In this document: positions 23,323-36,499 of the stretch, piece by piece
Layout of the letters: the number at the start of each line of letters is the position of its first letter
How positions within the stretch are numbered: position 1 is the first letter of the stretch
Assembly: GCF_008831285.2 (NCBI RefSeq)
Contig: NC_045140.1
Coordinates: forward strand, 8,740,505 to 8,804,504
Direction: 5' to 3'
Source of the DNA: Nymphaea colorata
Taxonomy: Eukaryota > Streptophyta > Magnoliopsida > Nymphaeales > Nymphaeaceae
Length of the DNA: 64,000 bases
Translations under genes and position numbers: made by a program
Notes under the pieces: generated by a model
Told to the model about the DNA's origin: nothing
What the model saw: the letters and a program-made list of their open reading frames with translations, nothing else
Database searches by the model: none

Positions 23323-24098
23323 AATCGTGGCCGGTTTTAGGCAGGAGTGTGCTCTCTTCTGTCACTCTTGGAAACAGCTTGATCTTCTAAAATTTGTAGC
23401 TCTTCAACATCAGTTCCAAAAATTCTGAAAATTGGTGGGGATGTTCCTCAAAGGCAAACGAATCCAACGAGCACTTGCTTGACATCTATCACCATCGAGG
23501 TTGACAACACCGGCCAAAATCACTGCCGGTTCCAAGCAGAAGTATGCTCTATTCTGTCACTCTTGGAAACAGCTCGATCACTCGATGTTTAGCAGAAATT
23601 GATTCCCATCTCACCCAGAAAATTAGGCATTCATAAGACAGAAATTAGGTGTTCATAACACCAACAATAGGACTGGTTGATTTGCACAGGTGTTCAAATT
23701 GGTCTGCTCGAAACTGGTGGAACTCTTTCCCCAGTAACAGTCACATGAGCAGAAGATAGCAGAGAAATATACGGAGGCAAAATGATTTTAAATCTTGAAC
23801 TCCTGGTATGAATGCTGCTCACCAGCAGTTCACAGTTTGCTGGAAGCTGGTGGATCTCTTTCGCCAAAAGTAGACGCACGAACAAAAGATAGCAGAAAAA
23901 TATATGGAGGCAAAACAATTTAAATCTTGAACAAACTGACATGAGATAGTCCAAGGAGAGGTAGAATGAATGATCAGATGATATAAGTAATCAAAAAGAA
24001 AGTGGAGAATAGTTGACGTTGGTAACTGTCGGTGGCAACCACAGGGTAGGCGGGAGATCCCTCTGTTCTTCACAATTGCCTTTGTAGCTCTGATACCA

Positions 24099-24389
24099 TG
24101 TAAAGAAAATAAAGTAGAAGAGGGAGCAACAAATTTTGACGTGGTTCAGCCCTGCTCTTGGCTTATGTCCATGGTGAAGGTTTCTCTCTCAATCTCTCAC
24201 ACATAGTGAGAGGGAGAGCTTTCTTTATTTAATAGATAGCTATTACAAATCAGATCCACATTTTTAGGATCTTGATTACAGTTTTGATCACCATCCACTA
24301 TCTTAGGAAGGAGGTTACAATTTTGATCACCATTCAATATCTTAGGAACGGGCAGATCTTTTTGATCTGTTTTTATCTCTTTCTCAACA
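24099..24389 (-). repeat. 5' LTR of copia relic (unit B)
   Basis: 291 bp, TG...CA, ending at ttctcaaca (24381-24389) and starting tgtaaagaaaat next to an unmutated initiator tRNA-Met primer site. It is the best preserved of the three relic LTRs. Confidence 0.85.
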
Positions 24390-24848
24390 TATAGAATGTG
24401 AATTTAACCCAAACATATGTAACATTTTTTTGTCAATATATAACGAACTCAAAGTTGGGTCAAGGTAGCTGCATATGAAAAGAAGCAGTTCATCAAGGGA
24501 ATCCTATATTTTCCTTTTTCTCAGTGACAAGATGGGAACATGCTCTCCTTCTAGGTCCACACATTTCAGATTTCAGCCCATTTTGACATGAATACTGGTT
24601 TAGATGAAATTGTTAGAACACCCTCCGGGTTTTGGTGAAGGATAGTTTCTGGTCATCATTTTGTTTGTCCATCATTCCATTGCCAACCACACTCCTTTGC
24701 TTTTAAGGGTCCGTTCTGTGATTATTACTTTTCAGGTCCAGTTTTATTTCCAAATAATGGGAAATCATTTAAGCACCTGCTTATCTGTTAGCTTCTTAAT
24801 GTTTAAACTTCATAACACCAACCTTTCTTCTTCTTTTTTTTTTTGTAG

Positions 24849-24992
24849 GATTTTCTGATAGACAAAACAACAGGTTTTCAGAAGACTGTAAAGACTCAAG
24901 TGAGAAATTGTCTTCTGCTCCAGACAATAAAGCTAAATTCGATACAGTTAAGCAGCACGCTAGGGTCATACAGGAGGCAATTTTAGGTCAAC
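24849..24992 (+). pseudogene. Exon-like host fragment with splice signals (unit B)
   Basis: Acceptor ttttttttgtag just upstream, donor gtatgtgt at 24993. The frame DSSEKLSSAPDNKAKFDTVK then QHARVIQEAILGQR is open to the donor, but joins a different frame (DFLIDKTTGFQK) at its start. This copy best shows the exon boundaries. Gene unknown. Confidence 0.45.
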
Positions 24993-25332
24993 GTATGTGT
25001 TCTAAATTACTCCAGTATAGAGATATTTCCTCAAAGTTACTTCTAACTTGTGATGATGTTAGTTTTTCCACATTCTGCTAGTTCTAATAATATACTTCTT
25101 GATGGAGGAACTTGTTTGACTAGTTAATCAGTCAGTTACTCATTAAATTTTCTTTAATGCTTTATTTTCTGTAAGTTTCACTTTTGCTAGAGAAGAATAT
25201 CAGCATATAATCAATCATTTTCAATTATAACATGCCCTACACATGCACACACACAGAGGCAGGGGAGAGCGAGAATAGAAACTTCTTGGTCTAGATTGCT
25301 TGGATTAACTTATTAACCATTGATTACACTTT

Positions 25333-26717
25333 TAACATATAAGCTTTTTTCCTCCTACCATGATAATGCTCAATTCAGCCGGCCGTCAAAGCGAAGTTAA
25401 ACTGGAAAATTTGTTTATCGTGATATATTAGGGTGGTGTTAGTGAGAAAAAAGGCTTAAATACCCTTGCAGAAATATCAACTTCATTTATTTGTATTAGT
25501 CTCTAACAATATCATCAATCGTAACAAAAAATAATGAGTTTATATGATTTTATAAACTAATTAGCATATGATTTTCATAACCTTTAATCGGTGCTACAAC
25601 TTAGGTGCGTGCATTCACAAAATTAGGCGTAGCTCATTTTTGGAAGTTAAAAATCTTAATTTTACTATAACTAACAATTTTTAAAATAATTTTGTAGATT
25701 TTTGTTAATAAACATGAAATACCGTATGCTTGTTTGTTTCAAAAGGATTAAAACCCTCCCTCTTTCCCGTCCCTACAGTCTAAGGCTCCTTGTTTATTCA
25801 GATCTATAGTACACTTGTTCAAAAATGGTTTACTCCTGCCACTTTATGTACTCCAGATGAGTAACACCCACAAAACTTGTAGATTTTTTTTCTACAAGTT
25901 CATCTTATTGAAGGCTGGGTTCAATAAAATGCAGGTCACTTTGTTTATTCCTTTTCAATTTTTGAATGCCATCTCCTAGATCATGGGTTTCAAATACTCA
26001 TAAAATATGATGTATATATCTATATGCTGGTTCACAAACTCCAGATATGAGAGTGTGAAGCCATACATCTTCACCATGATGTATATCGAAAAATTTTGAT
26101 GTATATCTTGTAGCTGTTTGAGAATAAGCAAATGGCTGACATCAAAAAGTTGGAAGACTGTTGACATTTAGACCAAGACGTCGGTTGCAACTTTCTCATT
26201 ACCATACTGAAAACCAAGAATGCAGAGCTTAGGTTCAACCCATATTCACTACATATTTCATATATGCAAAGTCAACATGGGATACATATGTCCTTTGTAT
26301 ATCCTTTCATCAACCATGATTCAAAGTATCATGGTTGTTTACGTTGACTTTAATGCCCTGTTTGATGCACAGGATCGGTTGAAAAGTGTACGGGTGAGAG
26401 AAATTTCATCCGTTCACCTCACAACGAATCAAACGTCATGAAATTTCACCCAAAAAACTCGTACGATCAGGTGAAATTTCACGCGGAAAAAAGTCCGCCG
26501 TTGCAGGATGGACTTTTTCTCGTAGATAATATTGAGAGCGGTTAGGGCTCTCAATTTTTCCCCTCTTTTCCCCGTTGATGCCCTTCTACCCCTCTCCTCT
26601 CTCGCTGCCTCACCTCTATCGTTCTCTTGTTCTTCTCCTCTCTCGCTCTCTTGTTTCTCTCCTCTCTCACGGTTCTTTCCTCTCTCATTCTCTTGTTCGT
26701 CCGCTCTCTCGCTGTTC
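25333..26717. other. Unit-B segment lost from unit A; promoter or 5' UTR-like
   Basis: About 1.38 kb absent from unit A, and cut at 25437 by the unit C breakpoint. No protein recognised. Its right part (26575-26735) is a striking CT-rich tract with repeated tctctcgctctcttgtt strings, typical of plant 5' UTRs. It sits just before an exon-like stretch (26771-26826) that has an acgcag acceptor and an aagtatgc donor. Confidence 0.4.
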
Positions 26718-26826
26718 TCTTGTTGTCTCGTTCCTCACCCTTCTCTCTTTACTCTCTCTTCACACGCAGGCCTTCATCTGCAACAGGAAATTTGCATGAA
26801 ACCCTCACCCATTTGCTCCATTACTA

Positions 26827-29290
26827 AGTATGCCTCTTTTATGTCTCGCAGTTTTTGGAAATGAGCTCAACACTGATGCTAATTCCTACTTCTTCAGATA
26901 TAATCTGCATCAGTATTTTGTGATTGGGGTTTTCTTCTTTTGGCCTTGTAATGTTAAATTTGCTAATGTGTGTCGCCAATTGCCATCAATTTATGTTGAA
27001 GTTGCCTGAAATTCTTCTACATCCAAGACTCAGAAAAATGAAACCAAGATAGCTGGTGGTTACCAGGAAGTTACTAAGTTGCCTGAAAATCCCCATTTTT
27101 AACAAACTATGATTACCAGGAAGCTACTGGTCAAGGCTTCATTACACACTTATTTGATCTCTTCACAGAAGCATATCAAAAAGTGAAAACTTTGAAGGTG
27201 TTTATAAGACTATCTCTACTTGGTCCTGCATCCTTGCATGTGAACGACTGAGGGTGATTCTCTATAGGTTGGTTCAATCTCAAACTGAAGGAGTGACTGA
27301 GATTGCAGTGTGTTGTCGTCTTTGCACTGATTAAGGGGATATAAATGCACAACATCTTGCTCAAACCAGCAGATTGTTTTGATAAAATCTCTTGTAGTCA
27401 AAACTATGTAAGTGAACAAAAACTATTTGATTGCAATCTATTGAAAATGCTGTGCATCGAATTGCTTCAGGGCTGCAAGGGCCTAATGGTGGCACCAGCA
27501 AAAACCAGAGGGAACTTTAGCATCTAATGAACTGTTAAAGGGTTTGCTGAATGATGGTTTGGAGTAGATAAAGGCCGTCTGCAACACCATGTGATTTTTG
27601 GATATTCTGAAGTTCATGTGATTTCAAAGCATCAAAGGCATTCTGTCCAGTTTTCAAAGGCATTGAGAAAACGAAATTGTGACTCTTAGTTGAAAATCCA
27701 CTTCCTTTGGATACTACAATTCAGGATCACGAGATTCTCCCTGTGATCAATCATCTAAACTCTCAGCTATAACTGGTCATCCATGGATGACCAAATTAAG
27801 TAGTTGGTTCCTTTTATTTCCTTTTCTTCAAGGCTGGTTGCTTTCTCCCAATGAAGTGTTAACAGGATGGCATTTCTGCAGTCAATTGTACATCAATTCA
27901 AAATCAAGTTCTGTTTTTTGAGTAAACTGGCCATGTGCCAATCCAGCCAAGTCATATGATTCTTTAACTGACCTTTCTATTCTCTCACTGTTGTTGGATG
28001 TAGTTAATTTTGTTGTTGATCATCTTTGCTAACTTTTTATTCTCTTAACTGACATGCATTGGTTATGCATCTCCGTGAGTATGAAGAACTTGCTGAAGAT
28101 GGTAATCAGTTCTCTACTTTGTCCTTACATTTTCCCCTTTGGTGGCTCTCATTTTAATCTTCACATGCTTTTGTATTAGAATTGGTGAGAAGAAGATTCT
28201 TCATTATGTTCTTTAACTTTGTCTCTCGACTTGTTTCAACAAGTGCCAGTCTCATATATTTTACCCTGTGCACCGAACACAATTAATTTTACCCTACAAA
28301 AAACTACCATGTGCATCAAATAGGGTTAGTTTTGCCACGTTAAATTCTTCCTTGCCATCCAACAGGGCCTAACAGTAGGGTTAATATGCAAATGTTTGTA
28401 TACCTTCAGCTATGTCTTCATATCCTTTGCATGTGTGTTTGCCTTCAAAGTTGTTGTCACAATCATGTAATTGTTCAACTTTTTCTCTCAATTGCAATAT
28501 CTATTCTTGTGAAATGCCTAGTTGATTAATAAAAAACTGCACATTATCTTTTTCCAATAAATAGGAGCCATTTTTGTTGCATAACATCTAAATATGGTAA
28601 CAACATCAGTGTGTTCACTGTAAAAATAACAAATAGCGTGTTATGAACAATGCCAAACATTGATGTACTGCAAACTAACAATTCAATATATATTGACACG
28701 TACATAATTTCAACAACCATAAAACAACAGCCTTGAATTTGGACCATTTTTTACTATAAAATGACTGTTGACAATTCACATTTACATGATAACTTTGGTA
28801 CTTAGAAGAGTGTGCCATTTTCACTAGCTATGGATTTGTTAGAAGAAGTGATTAATACTAATAACAGCATTACACAACCTAAAAATGATTCGTAAAATTC
28901 TACAAAACCATTAAGCAAGTGCATTTACAAAAATGAAATTGCAATGATAACAAGCTTTTCTCAAAGTTGAATTGTGGACAACTTGTCCCCCAAATACTAC
29001 AACAAGAATGACAAGATGAAACTATATTTGCCAAATTAAGCTCCATCATGACACAACAGCGTGCTTTTAAGGCAGATCACCCATGATATCCAACATGCCT
29101 TCAGGACATATATGCAAGTGAAAACATCCCTTTTCCTCTACGTTTCTCTTCTCTTAGAAATTAATCCTCTCGATATGGCCCAAGCCTAATATTCATGCCT
29201 TGGTCACATGAACTTATTCAAGTACAAACGTATGCACATGTGTTTGTTTTCCTGATTTATATGGCAGTTCCAGCAACCATTCGTTATGTC
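26827..29290. other. No identified gene; exon-like pieces (unit B)
   Basis: Matches 7790-10200 of unit A. Coding-like strings include ENFEGVYKTISTWSCILACE and RLRVILYRLVQSQTEGVTEI near 27190-27320, GRLQHHVIFGYSEVHVISKH near 27575-27635, and LREYEELAEDG near 28070-28100 followed by ggtaatc. They suggest an unidentified multi-exon gene relic on the plus strand. Confidence 0.35.
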
Positions 29291-29559
29291 ACCTTTGTGC
29301 GGGGTGCGGGTGCCGGCGCGGCACATCTCAAAAAATTTTGGTGCGGTAGTGCGGCGAGAGTATTTTATTATACAATATATATGACAAAAAATTGTCTATA
29401 AACCACAAAATTATTAAATAACAAGATGAAAATTGCAATTTGTTAATCATGACATCATTATCAATCATCAATTCAACATTCAACAAGAAATATACTCTAG
29501 TTTTGAGTTCACAGAATCACAGTTCATACAGTCATACTTCATAGTCCCTACATCAATAC

Positions 29560-31905
29560 ATATTACATCATCAATAGAGTTGCGTTCCACTTCTACTTCC
29601 ACCAATATCTTAATTTTCTTGAATATTTTCAACGATATCATCATCATCAAAAGCCTTAGAATGAACAACTGGATAAGAAAAATCCATGTTAACAGTATAT
29701 AAATTGTGTTCTCCATCGAAATCAAATTCATTTGGATTTACATCCTAATATTGAGATGACCTGGAACTGCATTTTATTAAAGACAAAAGTTAAACAATAA
29801 AAAATATATACCACAAAAATATAGAAAATCTAATACAACAAAAGAAATTGGGCAAAACAAAGCAACCTAATAAAGAAATACATGTATTCATTTTCTTTCC
29901 TTGAAAGAAGACGCAAATTATAATGCACATAAACCAAGTCTTCTTCACGTTGGCTAGTGAGCTTGTTCCTTTTAATGTTGTGTATATGACCATATATGCT
30001 CCAATTTTTTTCATAACACGATGATGTAACAGGTTGTGATAGTAACTTCGAAGCAAGTTTATGAAGCACGGACATTTCTGATCCTTAAGACACCCACCAA
30101 TCAAAAGGACTCAAGTCATCATCTTCTCTTGCATCTGCTGCGCGTTCTAAACTAAAATCTCCTAAAGAAAACTTGTTATATTCACAAATAGCATGTCCTT
30201 TTGCATAAGAATCTATAAAAGTCTGTCCATACATGACATTCTTTGAGCGTTTAATTCATTATCTAGATTTGGAATAATATGTCTAGGAGCTCCTTCAATC
30301 CATTTTTTACTGTAATATTTGGGATTTAAATAATGAGCCATGCAATGCAAGGGAGTATTGATTTTATCTCATCTTTCAACTAATATTGTACTTATGCAAT
30401 CAAAGAACTCTGAATTATCAAGTACAATATCATTTTTTTCTTTCTTAAAAACTATACACTAAATTTGTTCAATCATATTCATCCCACACTGCGTAAACTT
30501 TATGAAGCATGGGATCATCTTCATCAACAGCTCTCAACATGCACCGAATTGGCTCTATAAAATCAAAAAAATATGCAATTTTATCCCACAATTTGTCTTC
30601 AACAGTAAGGTTTTTAATACTTTGAGCCTTATCTTCAACCCGATAAAAGTTCCACTCTCAACTAAACACCATTTGAATAAGTGTATCTCACACTCTTTGA
30701 ATTCTTTCCAACATGAAAATTATTGAAGCAAATCGTGTCTCTGCAACCTCTAACAATCTCAAATCAGAAAAACTACTAAAAAGAGACAATGCATGTTGTT
30801 GATTAACGAAAAAATTTCTAATATTTTCTACATCTTTTTCCATGTCTTGAATCCATGAGAATAGCTCATGTCCCTTAGGATCTACATCTTGACTTGAAGG
30901 ATAACATATGTCCTTCAGTGCTACTTTCAAAGTATGTGCAACACATGGAGTCCAAAAAATATGTGAAAAATCATACCTCAAACTAACTCCAGCACTTTTG
31001 CATACAACAACATTGTCTGTATTGAGCTACACCACTTTATCAGGACCAACCTCCGTGATAGCTTCTACAAATAATTGTTTCAAATATCCAAGATCTTTAT
31101 ATTCTCGAGATGCATCAACTGCCTTCAACAATATTGGTTCACCATGTGCAATGACAATAAAATAAATTAGTGGACATCTTTGAATATTTGTCCATCCATC
31201 AGAAACAATTGATACCCCAGTCGTGTTCCATTTAACCTTTTTTTCTTTCTAAACTTTGCTCAACCTAATTTTTTTCATCATGAAGAAGTGATGTGTGCAA
31301 CCTTTCTGAACCAGAAGGTATATATCCTCATAATTTGCTATTTGTAAGTATAGTACAAGCCTTCTTCCGAAATGGACTTCTGGCTACATTGAAATGAATG
31401 CAGCTAGAATAGAAAAACTTAGCAATCACTTTATCTATTTCTACTCTTCCGCAAGAATGAAAACATGTCTCTATAGTCTTTCTTTTTCTACAAGAACTCT
31501 TAGGATTTGTCACAATAATACTTGTTTTCTTCTTGTCGTGGATTGCATCAGCATGATCTTGCAACCTCTTGAACTCTCAAACTTTTTCTGTAGAAATTTT
31601 TTTACATCCTCGAATTCCATGACTGACAACTTCAACAACTGTGCCTTAATTCTTGTGTAAGATCCTACAAATGTACCTTGACAATATTTGCATACAAAAT
31701 ACACATTTCCACCACCTCTGCCTACATCTTTAGTGACCGCTTTCATTTCTTTCCATAGTGGTTGTTCTTCAAATGCAAATGTTTCACCAGGTAGTGTAGA
31801 AGACTTTGAAACATCACCTTCATCTACATTCACACTACATGAAGAACTTATCGCAGATCTGAAACAACTTCTTTTCATTTCGTTCTGTTTGCCATCTTTT
31901 ATGGC
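29560..31905 (-). pseudogene. hAT transposase relic, BED/DUF659 type (unit B)
   Basis: Minus-strand counterpart of the unit A relic, with a better N terminus: MADGKQNEMKRS near 31905, then a BED-type finger VYFVCKYCQGTFVGSYTRIK (31690-31750). Next come VTNPKSSCRKRKTIETCFHS and IAKFFYSSCIHFNVAR (31328-31564), PCVAHTLKVALKDICYP (30688-30981), and a dimerisation region KLLSQPVTSSCYEKNWSIY with DLVYVHYNLRLLSR (29830-30075). The C terminus is an acidic tail (NPNEFDFDGE, near 29720). Frame breaks and deletions are present, for example near 31200-31330. DUF659 hAT proteins are normally about 600-800 residues, so most of the protein is traceable. Possible element ends lie near 29298 and 33275. Confidence 0.82.
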
Positions 31906-31944
31906 TTTACCTTCAAAAAAATTCAGTCTAACCAAAGAACCCAA

Positions 31945-34200
31945 AACCCAAAAAAATCTAGTCTAACCAAAATAACATGGTCATGATCATGATAAAGAGA
32001 TTCCAAAATCAACCGAACAACTTGCCGAATGAATCCAGCAGCTAACAAAGACAAAGAAGTCACACAATTAGCAAGTAGGTAAACGTGATCAGGTGGAACC
32101 AACTACAAATGCAGACGAAGCACCTACAGAGCCACCAACGTTTACATCCGAAGGTGAACACCATATCCTAAGTTGTAAAACTCTGAAATTATTGATCATC
32201 TACATCTCAAATTATTCCAAAATGACCATGTTTCTCAAGTGTGTCGACCAATAAAACTGCCAAGAATCCAAAACCAGGATACAAGAACTTATGCTGGAAA
32301 GAAAATATACATACATATAGAGAATCTCATTTTTGCATTCCCCGCGCAACCCTTCTATTCCCCCCTTTGATCCTTTCCATTCTTCTGCCTCTATGCCTGT
32401 CATTTTTACATTTTAATTTGTTCTTGTTTGTTCCTTGTTTTTACGAGAGATTTATTTCCTGTCTACAAAAACAGAGCTGATTTTCTTTGTAAAATAAAAC
32501 CAAGTGTATACTAAAATACAGAATATACTAGAATCACAAGGATCGATCTACAGAAGTGAGAAAAATGCTTTCTAATAGTCTAATAGAATGACTAATCGGA
32601 GGTTGGGTTGCCGGCTGTGGGAACAAACGGCAAAGGAGTCGATGGCAAGCCACTGTTCGACTTCGGCCGGCGGTGGGAGAGAGATAGGTGGATTGAACCA
32701 GACGCTGACAATAGAGAACCAGACGCTGACAATAGAAAATGAGAAAACCTAAAAATGAGAAAAAAAAGTGAGAACCAGACCAAACGAGAAAACCCGAAAT
32801 TTCAAATATGCAAATGCAACACCATTCTCGATACAGAAAACCGGGAGAGGGAGAGTGGGCAAGAGAGATTGCTACTTACCCCGAATGGAGGTCACCCTAC
32901 CCTGTAGGCTGCAATCGATGACTTTGCCGGCTCCACCTAATTTGATGCATAGAAGAGGGACGAAGAAGAAAAAGGGACGAAGAGGGATGATGGTTGAGGA
33001 AGAGGGAAGAAGAAGAAGAAGGGACGAAGAGGGAAAGGTCGAAAAAGAGGTATGAAGAAGGGGTGACGATTGACTTTGTTAAAAAGTTAAAAAAAAAACC
33101 CTAAAAATTAGACCAAAGTAGATTTTCTTCCCTTTGACCGCACCCGACTAGGGTCAAACGCGAATCGGGTGCGAGTCTGAAAAAGGCGATTTTAGCCGGG
33201 TGCGGCTGATTGCACCCAACTCTTGTTTGACCCGTTTGGGTGCACAGTGGGGCAGAGCCGTACCCGCATCATGTCGATGTAGGTGCGAGACCAAAAATCG
33301 CTCACCCAGGTTTCATTGTCCATTCCTTTCCATTTAACATGCAAGAGCAAGAAGACAAAACATGACACGTTAAACAATATAACATTCTTTCAATGTTCAC
33401 AAAAAACTAAACGAAAAGTTAATTGAACATACACTCTTAAGTGAATAAACTTAAAAGAAGAAGACACAAATTTGAAATCTTTTTTTTTTTTTGGGTGGTA
33501 ACAAGGGTGTCGATAGGTCAGGTTTGATCCAAATTCTCTACCAGCATAAGTCCTGTGCACCATAATTCATATAAATTATTCAGAAAACCTTTATTTAACT
33601 ATGCACCATAATTCCTACAAGTTATTCAGAAAGAGCAAGCAAGACTGAGTAGAGGCCCAATCAGATTCCTTGTCCCATTCTACTGGACTCATAGAGTGAT
33701 GGTAAATGTCCAGTTCAGATTTGTTGGAATAACCCATTTCTTGAGTGCCCTATTCAACTCCGATAAGAAAAAAAGCAGTGTAAGCCAAGAGAAATAATAA
33801 AAGGCTACATAAGGACTTCCTGCATATGGGGACAAATAACCTACGCTCAGAAATATGACAGGTTTATCTAAGCTGATATGTCAGAAAAGACTTCCCATCT
33901 ACCTATTCTTATGGTGTCTTTCTACATAATTTTTTATGTCCAGCAAATTATAAGCGCTAAGCATTCATTAGATGTTACACTTACGTCATGCATCCATGTA
34001 CAACAATTGGATCTTTCGCTGTAAAACTGAATAGGGAAAAGTATTTGGTAAATTAACATTTAAACACATCCAATTCCATCCTCAAAAGTTGCCATCGCAA
34101 GAAATGGCATTACACCAGCTACATATTTCGCAACTTTATCATTGCTGAATGCGTAGCCCCATATACCATGTTTTAAAATTATGGTCATGGTGACAACTAC
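31945..34200. other. No identified gene; possible hAT 5' flank (unit B)
   Basis: Matches 12900-15100 of unit A, including a purine-rich tract (32950-33060) and cgcaccc/gggtgcg strings (33135-33260). Comparing gtgcgggtgcc near 29300 with the reverse complement of 33240-33275 gives a partial match that could be terminal inverted repeats of the hAT element. Not proved. Confidence 0.35.
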
Positions 34201-34209
34201 AACCTCCGA

Positions 34210-34460
34210 CTGCTATATGTGCAGCTGAGGCCTTGCAGATCCAAGCTCATTTGCAACTTTTGTGCTGGAAGCATACCTGTGATCATCATTTGTTCACCCA
34301 GAGTTCATTGCCTTGTTACTGTTATTGGCAGTAGCAATAACTTTATAGCTTGGAGAAAGCCACTGACCATACTCGTTGGACTTACAGATGCTTTCCATCC
34401 TCTGCCATCTTGCCTCCAACCATGGCTGCTGCATTCTTTTAGAGTCAAGAAGACGTAGTT
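34210..34460 (-). other. Unknown coding-like fragment (unit B)
   Basis: Counterpart of 15120-15370. On the minus strand the string LEARWQRMESICKSNE is conserved, which argues that it derives from coding sequence. Family not recognised. Confidence 0.3.
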
Positions 34461-35584
34461 TTTGTCACGGCTTCCCTTTTCAAAAGTCTATTCAACTAGA
34501 AAGAATTGAGATCTTCAGCCTACCATCTCACATTAATTCAGAAACTAAGCAACAAATATCGAAACATATTGTGAATTTCATGAATTTAGGATTATTCATT
34601 ATATGAAAATGCAAGATATGACGTGATCTAACTAGGGTGCAATCATCAAAGCAAGCTTTTAATGTGCAAAAGAGTTCAAGTAATGAAAAGATGAACTCAA
34701 AATGGATTCAGTGAAATTGAATCAGCCAGGGAAAGGCCTAACTCGTAAAGGCTCTTAAGGAAGAAAATGGTCTTCATTTGACACACCATTTCAACTAATG
34801 TAAGTCCGGGCATGAGCAGGCAGGTATGGGTCCACCATTTGGTACCATGGCCTCCTATGTCGTCTGTTCACAATAACTAGATTCTATGCACCTTCATATA
34901 CACATAGCGTGCCATATTTGACTATCGAACAAAGACAAAGTCTGATGTAAAGAGGCGTCACATTTTGATAATTCTCAAATTTTAAACATGTTTCTATATT
35001 CCGCTTAAGATCTTCCTGGCAAACACTATTCCGGATACATGTGGAATCACTTTTTCAGCACTATGTGAAAATATATTACCTACTAATTGTATCACAACTC
35101 ATATCCTAGATGAAGAAAAGAAAAATGAAAAGGTATTTACTTTATATATTTGAAAGCATTATCAAATCGATAATCCGAACATCACATTTGTTAACCACAA
35201 GAAGAAACAAACTACGTTATCTGGACACCCGAAATTTTCACAGACGAACTATAATTTTTTGCCACACCGTAAAGAACATCATTTTTTTAGTTTTATCCAT
35301 ATATTGTCATTCTTTCATCCACCGAAGTCCAAAGGCTAGTTCAAACCGTGACTCAACCTCCACATCCCGAGGATTAGAATCCAACATCCAAAATTTAGCT
35401 TTCACATTCAAACTAGATTCCAAATCTCTGCCTCAATATCCATTTTTTATCAAAATCCAAACTCTAGATTCACTTCAGGTAAAATAAGGCTCAAATTTCA
35501 CTTCTATATCTTTTTCAAAAACTTCAAATCTCAATATATTTTCTAGATCGCGTTCAGATCCAACTCCAACTTTTGAAACCAGTT

Positions 35585-36035
35585 TGGATCCAAACTATCA
35601 CTTTTGGATCCATCCGGATCCAAACTATCACTTTCCGATCTATTTGGATCCAAAAATATTACTTTCAGATACAATCGGGAACCAAACTAATACTTTTGGC
35701 CCCATCCAGATCTAAAATATTACTTGTAGATCCATTTTGATCTAAACTATCACTTTTGGATTCACTCAGATCCAAAGTAACACTATCGGATCCATCCGGG
35801 TCCATCCAGATCCAGACCGTTACTTTAGGATCAATTTGCATCCAGGATATCACTTTTGGATCCATACAGATTCAAAATAACACGTTTGGATCCGTTCAGA
35901 TCCAAAATGTCATTTTCAGATCCATTTTGATCCAATATACCACTTTCAGTTCCATTTCGATGCAAAGCATCATTGTCGCATCTATATGGGTCCAAACCAT
36001 CACTTCCAGATCCAAACTATCGGTTTTGGATCCCA
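35585..36035. repeat. 30-bp minisatellite (unit B, about 14 copies)
   Basis: Same 30-bp period as at 16530-16800 but longer. The extra copies are mostly at the right end (35880-36035), where unit A has a deletion. The plus frame gives repeats such as QIQNNTFGSV and QIQNVIFRSI. Many copies contain ggatcc or agatcc. Confidence 0.9.
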
Positions 36036-36499
36036 AATACAATCCAGATCTAAATAATCACATTCAGATCCAAAACCCAAAACACAGAACCAACACTAGT
36101 AATCCAAATACAAAATTTCATTTCAGATCTCATCGAGTGCTAAATTTAATGCATCATGGAAATTCTATAGGTTGCCCTTTATTTTCATTTTCAAAATGAC
36201 ACTGGTTTTATTTCAAATGTCAAAAACATTTAATTTCCTAAAATACCTCCAATCTTCCCTTTATTCTTTTGAAACTACTTATGTTTAAACCAAAATCAAA
36301 ACAAGGCATGGTGACTCCTCATAGCTGTCTCAGGCTTCGTTTGACCTTGCGCTGATCTCACCATCAGTTGGGAGTGCATCATGAATCTATCCGAAAATTA
36401 AGGTAGATTAATGGACCACTAAGACTCATAGTTTCATGAATCAGTCCAATTTTTGGCATAAATACATGTGACACTTTCGTAGTGTTACTTTATCCAAAC

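Larger units (their letters stand above)
21300..24389 (-). mobile_element. Truncated Ty1/copia element (unit B)
   Basis: Same minus-strand relic as in unit A: 5' LTR 24099-24389, primer site gctctgatacca at 24087-24098 (a perfect match to initiator tRNA-Met), shortened leader, gag, damaged protease, pre-integrase region and the integrase C-terminal tail. No reverse transcriptase, RNase H or 3' LTR. Part of the leader and the gag start is missing near 23290-23340, where gag text runs directly into leader sequence. Confidence 0.85.

Noticed and set aside
26532-26864. Overlapping Ser/Leu-rich frames
   Set aside because: A CT-rich tract read in three frames; better explained as 5' UTR-like sequence.
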